Source: Brachypodius melanocephalos (taxonomy: Eukaryota > Chordata > Aves > Passeriformes > Pycnonotidae). Taken from it: DNA of 64,000 nt. Positions 9,729 through 20,940 of this stretch are shown here, piece after piece. The position numbers were made by a program, and so were the translations under genes. Location of the stretch: contig VZSR01003371.1 in the NCBI GenBank assembly GCA_013398615.1, positions 7,422,109 through 7,486,108 on the forward strand, read 5' to 3'. Under the pieces are notes generated by a model. It saw only the letters and a list, made by a program, of their open reading frames with translations. It ran no database searches and was not told where the DNA came from. The number at the start of each line of letters is the position of its first letter. Positions within the stretch are counted from its first letter, which is position 1.

Positions 9729-10045
9729 TCTTATGAGGAGCAGCTGAAGGAGCTGGGTTTGTTTGATGGTAGAAGAGGAGGCTCCTCTGAGGGGGAACTT
9801 CACTGCTCTCTTCAACTTCTTGAAAAGAGGTCTGTAGTGAGGTGGAAGTTGCACTCCTCTTGTCAAGCACTGGAAAAGGCTGCCTGGGAAAGTGGTGGAG
9901 TCACCGTCCCTAAAGACATTTAAAAGACATATAGATGTGGTGCTTAGGGACGTGGTTTAGTGGTGGACTTTGTAATGCTAGGTTAACGGTTCGACTTGAT
10001 GATCTTAAAGGTCTCTTCCAACATAAATTGTCCTACAATTTGTTT
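9729..10045 (+). mobile_element. CR1 LINE fragment, 5' truncated, sense on plus strand
   Basis: Typical avian CR1 phrases appear in order: TATGAGGAGCAGCTGAAGGA, GCTGGGTTTGTTTGATGG, GTGGTGGAGTCACCGTCCCT, GCTTAGGGACGTGGTTTAGT, CTTGATGATCTTAAAGGTCT, then CTTCCAACATAAATT at the 3' end. About 315 bases, non-coding here. It lies exactly between copies 1 and 2 of the chemokine 5' module. Confidence 0.85.
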
Positions 10046-10055
10046 CTGTGAACTT

Positions 10056-10425
10056 CATGGTACTGCAGGAGCTGAGGGAACACAAACAGGGCTGGAGCTG
10101 GGGTGGCTCTACACAGTACTCAGTCCCTGCTGCTACTTCCCTCCTATTCAACCAGAGTTTCAAAGAGAGAAAAGAAGTGCATCATGGCAGGGAAATTATG
10201 CCAAAATTTCCAGTTTTGCTGAGTTGGAGAGATCAAGGAAACCACAGAAGGAGAAGCGCTGGCCACAGATCTGCGACTTTCAGATTCCATTTGAGAGTCT
10301 GGGGGGTATGGCCAGAGCCCAAGCTCCTGTGACATGACCCCTGGTACTGCTGCAATGACCTGGTGGCTGAGAGCCAGCCTGGGGCACTGACCAGAGTTCT
10401 GAGGAAAACCAGAACAAGATCAGAC
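10056..10425 (-). pseudogene. Chemokine pseudogene remnant (copy 2): start codon, 5'UTR and promoter only
   Basis: From a minus-strand ATG at 10058 outward the sequence follows the live chemokine: CATGGTACTG...GAGCTGAGGGAACAC...GGCTGGAGCTGGGGTGGCTC...GTTTCAAAGAGAGAAAA...CAGATTCCATTTGAG. Only about one codon of the coding part remains before CR1 sequence takes over, and exons 2-3 are absent. The TATA-like box is degraded (CTATTC on the plus strand where copy 1 has TTTTATC). It is a dead duplicate. Confidence 0.65.
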
Positions 10426-10482
10426 ACTGGAGAAGTTTCTGTAGCTTGCTTTCGGAGTGTCTGCTGTTGGGTCTTTAGGAAT

Positions 10483-10535
10483 TGATTATATCCTACCTTT
10501 GTCAAGCAAGAATTTTGCTCTAGTGGTGTGTCTGA
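10483..10535 (+). repeat. Dispersed repeat, member A (other copy at 36557-36607)
   Basis: GATTATATC...CCTTTGTCAAGCAAG.ATTTTGCT.TAGTGGTGTGTC is shared with 36557-36607 in the same orientation with few changes. The similarity stops on both sides. The family is unknown to me, perhaps a piece of an LTR or a short mobile element. Confidence 0.6.
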
Positions 10536-10539
10536 TGTG

Positions 10540-11324
10540 CCCCCCAGGTGGCAGGTGCAGCCCCTGAGGGGATGGCACAGAGGCAGCTGGTGTCAGTGCC
10601 ACACTCCCCTGGGAGCCTGGTTACCCCTTGCCCAGCACTGCTGCCTGGCCAGTGAGAACCACTAGCCAGAGGGACCACTGATGAAATTATGTACCCTCTC
10701 AAAATACCTAATTTCTGCAGAAATGAGCCTTTTTTGGGTAAATGAGGCTCTGGTGTGTGGTTTGCAGCTGACTACCAGAGCACATCCCTGGTGGGTTGTT
10801 GGCGTGTGCACTGCCAGACATGGGGCATGAAGACACCTAACCTCACCTTCTGTGCCAACTGTGTCAGCTCCTGCTGGTTATTGGGGAAAAGCTGTAGAAT
10901 CCCTCTTCATTGGTCCCTGTCTGGTTCAGCTTGCTGGCCTGCTACTGCAGGAGGGGAAAAGAGGGTGTGTGCCTGGGACTCTTGGAGATGTGGGGCTGGG
11001 GGCCATGGAGTGTCTGCTCTGGGGCCTCACCAATCCATTCTTGTGGACACTGAGCCTGTCCTGCTGGCACAGTGACCTTGCTGTCAGCTCACTGGGCACC
11101 AGTGTCACCCCTAGAATTGTGCTGGGGTGCCAGTGGGGCTAATAGCAGGAACTGGATGAGGGCAAGGCCAGAACACCTTCCACAGTTCGGGGGCCTCTGT
11201 TTGCACAGCTGGGCACCAGCTAAAATCCACTCTGGCAGGTGCTCAGGAGGATATTCTGGGCTCACCTTCCTCCTTGGAAGCTGATGCTTAATTTTTGTGG
11301 GGGAGAGGTGCACAGGAATATTCC
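10540..11324. other. GC-moderate spacer between chemokine remnants
   Basis: Unique-looking sequence. If the gene body of copy 3 were retained, exons 2 and 3 would be expected here. I found no convincing CC motif or exon 3 strand, only faint similarity (TTATTGGGGAAAAGCTG near 10880 to the chemokine intron 2/exon 3 edge). Confidence 0.4.
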
Positions 11325-11742
11325 CTGCTGCTCTGGCAGCACCCACTCCCAGCTCTCCACATGGACTTGAGGGTCTCATCAGTGGGGATGGGGCTGTCTT
11401 CTTGGAAGGGACAGCATATCTGGCTTCTGAGAGGGTTCAGCAATGCTGAGATTACATAGACAGGCCTCAGATGGGGAAATTGCGAAAAAGAAAAGGGCAT
11501 CATAGTGGGGAAATGGAAGAAAATGTGTGCATCATTACAAGGTCATTGTCAGGAGCACCCAGATTTGCTGAACTGGTGAAGGCAAGGAAACCACAGAAGG
11601 GGAAGCACCAGGCACCATGTTGTGACTTTCAGATTCTATTTCATCCCTGGCATGGACTGGCCAGAACCTAAACCTTCCAAGAGCCAGACTGGCACATGCA
11701 GCTCCACAACAAGAGCCCCAAGGAAAATCAGGGCAAGACTGG
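11325..11742 (-). pseudogene. Chemokine pseudogene remnant (copy 3): intron 1 and promoter pieces
   Basis: 11333-11392 resembles chemokine intron 1 at 9307-9366 (CTCCCAG.CTCTCCACATGGA, GAGGGTCT, ATCAGTGGGGATGGGG). 11471-11742 resembles the promoter part of copy 2: GAAAAGGGCATCATAGTGGGG, GCAAGGAAACCACAGAAGGG, TTGTGACTTTCAGATTCTAT, GAAAATCAGGGCAAGA. Exon 1 between them has been lost. Orientation is the same as the live gene. Confidence 0.6.
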
Positions 11743-14700
11743 CAAAAGGGAAAAAAGGAGGAAGGAGCAATTTTATCTATCACTACACTCCCTGATTAAG
11801 AGTCCCTCTGCAGCTCTCTTGCAGGGCCTCTCTGGGCACTGGAAGCTGCTCTAAGGTCCACCGAAAGCCTTTTCTTCTCCAGGCTGAGCAAACTGAACTC
11901 AGCAGTGAGCTACAGCCTGGTCTTGTGAGGAGCCACAGAGGTACCTTAACACTGTGTGTAATCCTACTGGCTCTACTTGCACCTGCAGGAGTTTTTTAAA
12001 ATATTTTGGATTAGGTATTAATAGTTTGAAGGCTTTTTGGCCCTATACTGATCCAGGTTCATTCTTGACAAACTCTCCTGGGTTAATGTTAGGTATTGAT
12101 AGCACAAGAGCTTTACAGCTCAAGATGGCTTTGGAGATGCCTGGTTAGGTTTAGTTGGTGACACAAAACATTCTCTGTGCTTGGCATCCATCTCTCCGTA
12201 TGGTTTTGTAAACAGAGAGGGAACTTATTTTTTAAATTTCTGTTAGGAAAAAGAAAGCATCTTTGTGGATTTTATACATTGATTTTTTTAGAGAAATATG
12301 TAATTCCTTGTACTCTAATTCACCTGAAATTAAAGAGAATTTATTCAGATGTGCTTAAAGTTTTTCAGAACAAGACAGTTAGAGATACATATCTGGGCTA
12401 ATTGAGCTAAGCTCTCTCACTGAAGACACAATCTTGTTTGTCAAAGGATTAAGCATGTTCTTTCACTGTGTGCTGTTCTGTAAATCTCAGACCAAGGTCA
12501 GAATCAGCTTTTAGACATCAATTTTGACTACTTCAGCAGGGCTAAAAGGACCTGGATTCCTCTGATATTCCCTTAAGGCATCTACAATAGCTCGCTGGGA
12601 TGGAAAGTCACAGTTGTCTTAAAAGCACTTTACACACTCATCCCTCAGTGGCCCAGAGGCTGACAGCTGTACCTGAGACATTGCTGTAGATCTGCCTTCT
12701 CTGGGAAAACTCCATTTTCAACTCACAGAAGGGCAGGCTGCATCACAGCTCCTGTCTCCATGATGCTCTGCATGGGTCATTCTCACTTTCAGGTCCAAGC
12801 AAATCCAGAAAATGTGTCTTTTTCCAGCATCAGAAGTTTTATGTCTGCTTTGTTCCAAGTCTGAGCTGTAGGAAAACTACTCTGTTGTAGTATGAATAAG
12901 ACTTTTTTTTTTTTTTTGTGTGTGTGTGCATTTAAACTAATTTGATCTATGTAACTGTTTTCTTTTTCTGAAATAGCTTCTTTATTTTCCTTGGATTTGA
13001 TTCTGTGCATTCAAGCAAGAAAGTTAACAATGTCAGACTGCAGAAAATGAATTGCATAACGTGCTGAAGAGATGAACTGGGTAAATGCTTGTTTTTACAT
13101 TCCCTTCTTACCTATGTCTTTAATGTGAATTACTGGAACATCAAAGAGAACTAACCAGTTTGGAATTTATTTTTAAATATGTATTCTCATAAAGTGGATC
13201 ATTTCCTCTATGCACGTAATTTTAGTGGAAGAAAAAAGTAAGTGTAGGTATAATATTATTACAAAACATCCCTCTAGAGTAGTTAATTTTCAGAAGTTAT
13301 AACAGCTTACTATTGCTGTTTTTCTACTGAAATTACTTCCTCAGCTAAATTGTTTTGGGCTGATGCTGAAGATAAGTGTATGAAAACCATCTTATCAATT
13401 CTGCCCTTTCAGAAATGATCTTTGCAGCTGATTAAAGTGAACCATGACTTGTTTCGAGAAGAAACTAAGAACTCACTGGCATTCTTGGCTCTTGTTTGAG
13501 CACTCCTGACTGCAGCTCTAGATGACTTTTGGTTGCAGGGGTGAATCCATCTTTCCTTTCTATCCAGTTCTCAACACATACTTTTAAAGGCTTTTTTTTT
13601 TTTTTTTAATTTTGTCCCCATAAGTGCGCAGTGAGTATTTTTTAGATGGACTCTTGACTTGTTTCAATGAGATGGAGTTTAGGTACTAAATATGTTCAAG
13701 ATTTGAAATGAGAGGTGGTTTCTCAAGAACTCAGAATTCCAGAAACCATCTTTGATTTATAATTCTGGTACTAATGTTATATAATCCACAAACTATACTG
13801 TTGTGAGACCACTTCCATTTTTAGTGGTAAGTATATAGGTAATTTTTGAATGGAATTTGGGCTGTAGATTATTAGTATAAAATAAACAATGAATGTAAGA
13901 TAAACAAATTGCTAACAGGTATCTCATCTGCTTGTAAAATGCTGTTCCTCTCTGAGATGAAGCCCATCAGTGGAACTCAAGACTGGGTCTAGTTCAATAA
14001 AAAAAATGCAAGAGCTGTTCAGTGGAACAGAACATGAAATAACAAAAAAGTATTCTGAAGAATGCCAAGTGCCATCTCCTTGAAAACCATGTATTTAAGT
14101 GCTGCATTTTTCTCTCATCATCCTATTATAGATAATTGATTGTAACTCCATTCCTCCTGAATCATCCTTTCTGGAATTTGACAGTACAGTATAGAAACAA
14201 ACCCGACAGATGTGCTTCTTTACATCAGTTTTCTGTCAGAGAAACTGTGTCCTTTCTGTCAGGAATTTAGTCAGGGGCTCCTTCCACGCATGGCTGCAGT
14301 TTCACTTGACCCCTGCTTCTCCTCAAAAATGTAGGACAGAAATGCCAATGGCTCCTGCAGTGCTGATTTTCACAGTGAGCTGTGACAGTAGGAGGTCTTC
14401 AGCAAGTGTACCTGTGTGTCCTGCTGCCTTGAATAATTTCTGCCTCTTGCATCTCTGCCTTGCTTACTTTCTCCTTCTTCCTCTTCCCACATCCCTTAGG
14501 TCATGCTGTTCCTTGTTTACATAACTTCATGACCTCCCTTCATTTTTTCCCTTTGGGGTTGACATCACAGCTTCCTAAGTTTATATTCATAATAGGTACA
14601 TTATTTTTTCTCCCATTCATTTTCCCTTGTGTATATAGCTTTCCTAACCTTTACCTTTATCTTTACCTTTCAGCACCCCTGGCTCTCTTTTCCTAGATGT

Positions 14701-17700
14701 GCAAGGAAGAGCTGTGTGTTGCAGTTTGCATTATTCAGATGTATCTCTTTTTATATCTCTTGAGACATACAAGCATCTCTGTTTCCTGGCATGTTTGTTA
14801 TCAGAACTCATGAAGAGAAGCAGCAATATTTTTCAAGTTACTGTTATATGGGGAATTTAATGTTTGGTGAGCAGCCTTCAACAGTGGCTTGGAATTTTAG
14901 GGTATTACAAATTCTGGCATGAACACTTGAGAGTGTTAAATGGAGTAGTTTTCATTCTCATTACATTTCATTCTCATTACTATTCCTGAATTTTCAGCTA
15001 TTTAGGCAGAAGAAGGGTCATGGGAGCTGTAGAAAATGGAGCAAATAAGCAGATAGCTTCTTCCATTTCAGCTGAAGTAACTACTCTTTCTATAGAAGGT
15101 TCAAAGGGAGGATTTCAGAGCTAGTAAAAAATCTACATCCTTTGCTATGTCTGAGATCTTAGTGCTTCCTAGTGGGCATCACAGAGAATTCCTCAAGGAG
15201 GGAGAGACTGCAGCTGAGTTAGAAGGACTTCACCAGCCAAACACTGATTTCAGGGTATTTTGTTATCCTTATTGGCTGAGGCATTCAGATGTACAAAGCC
15301 TGAGTAGCAGTGGCTGAACATCTGCTCAAGAGGATTGAACCCAAAAGGACCATGATTGTAAAGGGAGATGGGGTCATACCATCCTCAGGAATGGGAACAA
15401 TTCTCATAGATTTGGAAGTTCCTGTGTACAACAGCCTGGAAAAGGACTTAGGAGCCAGAAGAAGAGACTTGTTCCTTGCCTGAAGTACACACTATCCAGG
15501 TAGAGATGTGCTGCAAAGGAGAGCAGGTGGGGTTTTACAACACAGCAAGGAGTACTGGACTTACAAATAGAAGAGATATGGAGAGTGTGTGCTATGGGAG
15601 GGATGATGAACTGGCTTTCTTTGCCATAGCCTGGGTCAAAAAGCAAGAGGAGAGGCAAAAAAGCCTGCATTAGCTGGTGGCATCCTGTTATCCTCACTTT
15701 TTCACCTGGATTCTGTTGCTTCTGCAAAAGGGGCTACCATAAGAAAAGAAATCAGGGTAATTGTCAAGAAAATTGTTTTCTGGGGAAAAGTGGTTAAATG
15801 AAAAGAATTTTTCTGGAGAGTGTTACGTGTGGCATAATTAATATTAACACTACAGATGACAAATCCAGCAGCCAAAAATAAAAAAAAAAGGGAATCTAAA
15901 TATGAGCCACTTACTGATTTTTATTTGTTTTTCCTAGATAGCATCCAAAATAAAAACTGACCAGAAAAGATGGAAATTTAAAATGAACAATCAAAAATTT
16001 ACTTCAGTTGGGGGTGAGTACCAGCATCTGAATGTGGCTTTTCAGTGCCATAGGGTTAGGAAGAAGGTACACAAAAGGAAGTGGATGATGTCTCCAGGGT
16101 TCCCAGAAGGAATCTGGTGTCCTTCTTCACCTGTCCTACAGATTGCTGAAAGGTGTGGCCAGTGCACATCCTTGCTGCAAGACTGCAATGGAGCTTGAGC
16201 TGGAAAAATGCTGTTGTTTTTTGTACCTCCATCCAGAAGACACGGTTGCTCTTCCCAATTAAACTGAATGCTAACAAGCCTGTGACTCTTAACATTGATT
16301 ACACAGAACTCATGAGCAAGTGAGCTGTGTTCACTGTCATCTTGTGGATAAAACCTTTTCAAATATTCTCCTTCCTTCCACACTGCAGTTCTGTATGCTT
16401 GGTCTGTACAAAATGTTCTTGGAATGGAAGCATAGGTAAAAAACCTTTTCAGATATTTCCAAGAGATTGAGAATTATTCTTTACCCTGCCCTCCTTGTCT
16501 CTATGTACTCAGCTAGGTATGAAGTCCTCATTTTTCATCACACTCTACAGACCCTTTTGGAACTTGATGCTAAGCAGATGCTCTTTCTCTTGAGATGATA
16601 ATTAAAATTAATTGTTCGTAAATTAGGCAGCAAGTAAAATTTGCTGTCAGTACTTACCTGAAACAGAAGGGTTTGTTTGTTTGTTTGTTTTGTTTTGTTT
16701 TGTTTTGTTTTTAACCAGAACAAAATTGTGTTTTGGTGTGGACATTGTTAGCTGCATTCCAGTGCACTGAAAAACTGTGGCTATGTACAAGGAAGTTTAC
16801 TGTGGCCCAGGAATTCCTATTTGTTCCCTGTTTTGGGCTGTTTGTTTTCCAGAAAGGACTTACAGTATTTTTGCGTATTTTGAGCACAGATGTATTCCCA
16901 AACTTTCTCTGGCTATTTGTGACTGGTTTCTTGAACTTGAATAAAACAACACAAAAATCCAGGGTAGAAGATACTGGAACATATGTATAAATTCAAATCA
17001 GACTTGATTAAAGGCACACATATTGTGAAAAGAAAAGGTAAATTATTCTTGTACTGCATAGCTGGCAATCAGAAAAGGAAGATGAAGCTGCTTGTCCTTA
17101 TTTCTTCAGCTTTTGACAGCTGGGCAGAAAAGCTGAGTCATATTAACTGACTGTTGGCAGGTAAAATAGATTGGGCCAAGCTCATTCCATGTAATATGTA
17201 AAGTGAAATTAATCTCCACAGAAACTCTATCTTGGTTTTCAACAACTTTGACATAATGGTGAAGAATTTAGACTGCTTTGAGCTACATTTGTCCTGTCAT
17301 TTATATAAATCTTTTATTGCAACAGTGTTTTCTCAGGTGTGTGACTGATCAATATTAAAGAGGTTTTTATTATCTCCAAGTGTTTCATCCAAGAAAAAGT
17401 TGTAATTTTGTTGGTTAAGCTGTGCTTTTGTTGGCTAAATTATGGGGATTTCAGAGAGAACCTTATGTATTTGAGGGTGGGATGATGTCATCTGCTTTGC
17501 ACATCGATTCTGTAGCCTGGGGACTTGGGTGTTTCCATGGGGAGCTGTGTGTCAGTCCCATGCTGGTCTCTGTTATTGCTGTATGTGTCTGCAGACTCTT
17601 ATATTGTGTTTGCCAAGTCACTCAGGACCTGATCTGAAAGACTTTTAAATCAGAGAAAATCAGTTTTCTTATGTGGGTTTGGGAAGGTCTGGAAGGTCAG

Positions 17701-20700
17701 TGCTTGCTCCCAGTGGAGGAATAGATTGTCTCTTAGTCGGAAAATGGGCACATTCTACTTTTGAATTATTAAAAAGGCAGTAAATCCAAGGTAGGATTGA
17801 TTGATGACAGCACTCAGAAAGAAATGCTGTCACTATCAAACGTCACCACTGAAGATGAATGGAGATAATAATTTCTGATGTGAAGAGCATCATCAGGAGA
17901 AATATCAGGAGCCAGAGGGACTGGGGTGATGTCTACTGCTTACTTTTCTGTTCAGCTTCTGTGCCTTGACCTACCCAAACCAACTTTGGATCTAGGTTTT
18001 GGAGAGGTTTGCAGGTGAGTCTCCCAGTTGTCAGTTCCTTTCAGAAAGGCTGTGCATGAGAAAGAAAGAAACAAATAAATAAATTCAGAGAAACCCTCGT
18101 AAGATTTGCTTTTTTGGGGATAGTCTTTGGCCACAGGAGGGCAATACTGTTCTATAATAAATTTTGGCAAGCTTTATTCCCTGAAAATCTGGTTTGTCAG
18201 CAGGTACCCGAGGGGGAATGGGATTGATCATAGTTAACAATCATCAAAGTTGTATTGATCAGGAAGTGAATTTATGCCTTTAGCTATGTTTGCGGAGGCT
18301 GAGCTGTTGGTTCTCCCAATCCTCCTTTCTAGAAGAGCAAATTGCAGCACAGAATCTGAGAGCTGTGATGACATCTGAGGAACTAGTGCTTCTGCATCCC
18401 TGGTTCAGATTGCTGCTGGTTTGTGCTGTCCTCCCTTCCACCATCTCAGCTAGAGGCCAGAACCAGGAGGTGACACAGGCAGTACCACAGTGACTCTGGC
18501 AGCCCCCAGGATGCTGGTGGATGGCTCTTTGTCCCTTGTCTCTCAGCTGCTTCAAACTGAAGTAAGGAGAATTCTAACCAATAATGGTGAGAATCTCAGG
18601 GTGTGTGACTCTCACTAATACTGGTAGGAGTATTCAGCTGGGAAAGGTGGATTTTACTTTTCTTTTTTCCTTCAGAAACTTTTTATGTTTTCCCCAGAGG
18701 CTGAGGGCATGTTCTTTACCAGAATCCAGACACAGGAACAGGAGTCCTAACTTATTAGGCTATTGATTTATGCCCTTGCTCTTTGTTGATTCATGCCCTT
18801 GCTCTTAGCTGGTCAGATAAATCTCATTAGTTAGAAGATTTTCCAGAGAAGCAAGTGTTTTAGGTTTTAATTCCCCAAAAGAGATGATTGAGTTGAGTGT
18901 GCGTTTTGTGGCTTTTAGAAGAATAGGAGATACCACTGTTTGGCCTTATGAGAAAGAATGAAAGCTCCACTGTGTTCTCTATGAAGATTAATATGCTAGG
19001 AGTGCTTTGAGACTGGTGGATTTAAGTTTTAAAGGGAGGGGAACACTTGGTTTGCAAAGACTAAGGGTTTAGTTTGAGAATGGTGTTTGGCAGAGTCAGA
19101 CATGCGAGTATGTTTGAGTACTTAAAACATCACCTAACATACTTCAAGTACTTAAACATTAATATGAAAGTAATTTGTGCAGTCTGGGTATCTCTTTATT
19201 TTGGAGACAGCTGTACTCTCCAGACTAATAGAGAAGAACAGGGAACTTCTAAGGGCTGGCTCTGTCATCAGTGTTACTAGTATGACAGGAATAGTCTTCA
19301 AGAAAAATTAAAGTAATATTAAAAGTTAAAAAGGCATACTTATGAAGGATAGATTGCTAGCTCCCAAGCTAACCTTTTAGGTCATCTGGAAATGAAAATG
19401 TTTCAGAGAATGGATGCTACTGAGCTCCTGCCCTTTTAGCTTCTATTTCTGAATAGACTCAAAGAGTCCCCTTCTCAAAGATAATTCTTCCCAGTGATGC
19501 TTTTCAGTCTGTAGTTTGCACATTGCTTCTAATGGACCTGTGAGTGCTGGAACCCTTGTCTATAGCTTTTCTTTAGAAGATGCTGAACTTCCACTGAATG
19601 TCTTGAAGGGAAGAAAGAGCATTTATGTCAGGTTTGTCTTAAATGTTAATTTATTGTTTTATGCTTTACATTTTAAAGTGTGTTTTAAGTATCATAATCA
19701 AGCACAAAATGTTTTGTTTTGCAGGAATAAATTTTAAGGCTTTTTTTTTTTTAATTTGTCTGAGGTGAACTGAAACAAATCTGACAGTTTCAAGGGGATT
19801 GCCTTGGCAAAGAGGCCAGGAACCCAAGGAAAATGGCAAATCCTGTGCAGGGCTTGTTGCCCAAACTGGCAGTTAGGATTTTCCAAACTACTGAGTAATT
19901 TTGTGAGCTGGTATCCTGAAGTGCTCTGAAAAAGAGAGGAATTCCTTCAAGTGAGTGACAGCCAATGTCTTTTTGGCAAAGAGTGGGCAAAGATGGTACA
20001 AACCATGACGTGATGAAGTTTTTCCAGCTAAGTTTTTTTCTAGGGGTCATGTACATTTTGCAATTAAACACTTAGGTAAGACTCCTTTTATTTCATTTTA
20101 CCCATCACTTAATTTGTATGTACAGTGAAGATAAAACAAGTGGAGCCAGTCACCCAGGTCTGTTGTGCACTTTTGAATGTAATCCCTTCCTCACTTCAGT
20201 CTATATTCACTTTTTCTGCTCAAACCACTACACTAAAATCCCATTATTGACTTTACTGTCTTATATATTGAAGAAGAGTTGGAATAGTGCTATTTTTAGT
20301 CTTTGTGTTTTTGAACCCTTAAAATATGTGAAAATGATCATGTCAAAGGTGGCTCTGATGTTGCTTCCACCTGAAATTTTTTCCCTCTCTCTACCACACG
20401 TGTAGTTTATTCCTAGATAGATTTACACGTATTTTCTGTCACGTCAGGAGGGGTCATGAACTGAATGTCAACTGAATGTCAGAGAAATGGCTCTTGTAAT
20501 GAAACCTATTAAGGTGTCCCATAGCCCTGTGCAGAATAGAAGATAATCTTGCTTTGTGACCTTTAGGACAAATCAAACAAACCAGTAAAACACACAGAAA
20601 GCAATGCCCTTCCTGGGGCTGAAGCAGATGGCCAAGGGTTGGTAGAAGTTTTTGGCTTTATTGTTGTTTACATTTTTCTTTTGCTTTTTAAATAATTTAC

Positions 20701-20850
20701 AATGATTATTACTTGAAGTGCTTATTTTTGTCACACTTCTGAATGTTAGTAGGCAAACCCAACTTTTTCATTCTTTTGATCCTTTGTTTTTATTATGATC
20801 AACCTATTTTTATGACTAGTCATGGAGATATTTGCTGTTTCTTTATTCAC
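11743..20850. other. Gene-free AT-rich DNA
   Basis: No gene recognised. It contains homopolymer T runs (12903-12917, 13591-13608, 19740-19752), a short (TG)n tract near 12918, and a GTTT/GTTTT microsatellite listed separately. Open frames reach about 110 codons (for example minus strand 16042-16383), lack homology I can see, and fit chance. Confidence 0.6.
16671..16712 (+). repeat. (GTTT)n/(GTTTT)n microsatellite
   Basis: About five GTTT units pass into about five GTTTT units. It is a simple repeat, likely variable in length. Confidence 0.9.
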
Positions 20851-20940
20851 TGATTGAGAGGCTGGAAGAGACCATTACGATTGTCTCATTTGATCTCCTG
20901 TACAAGGCAGACCAGAGTACTGAACTCCATAATTCCAGCA
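20851..20940. mobile_element. Probable old CR1-like relic
   Basis: GAGGCTGGAAGAGACCATTA, then GATCTCCTGTACAAGGCAGA, resemble antisense CR1 3' ends of the form 'GGAAGGGACC...TCTGACCTCCTGTA'. It is short and decayed, so the family assignment is tentative. Confidence 0.4.

Noticed and set aside
9975..10000. GGTTCGACTTGAT resembling a tRNA B box
   Set aside because: It is the normal 3' region of the CR1 element at 9729-10045.
10540..11324. Possible exon 2/3 remnants of chemokine copy 3
   Set aside because: Only scattered words match the live gene. No CC pair, cysteine spacing or exon 3 strand could be read in any frame.
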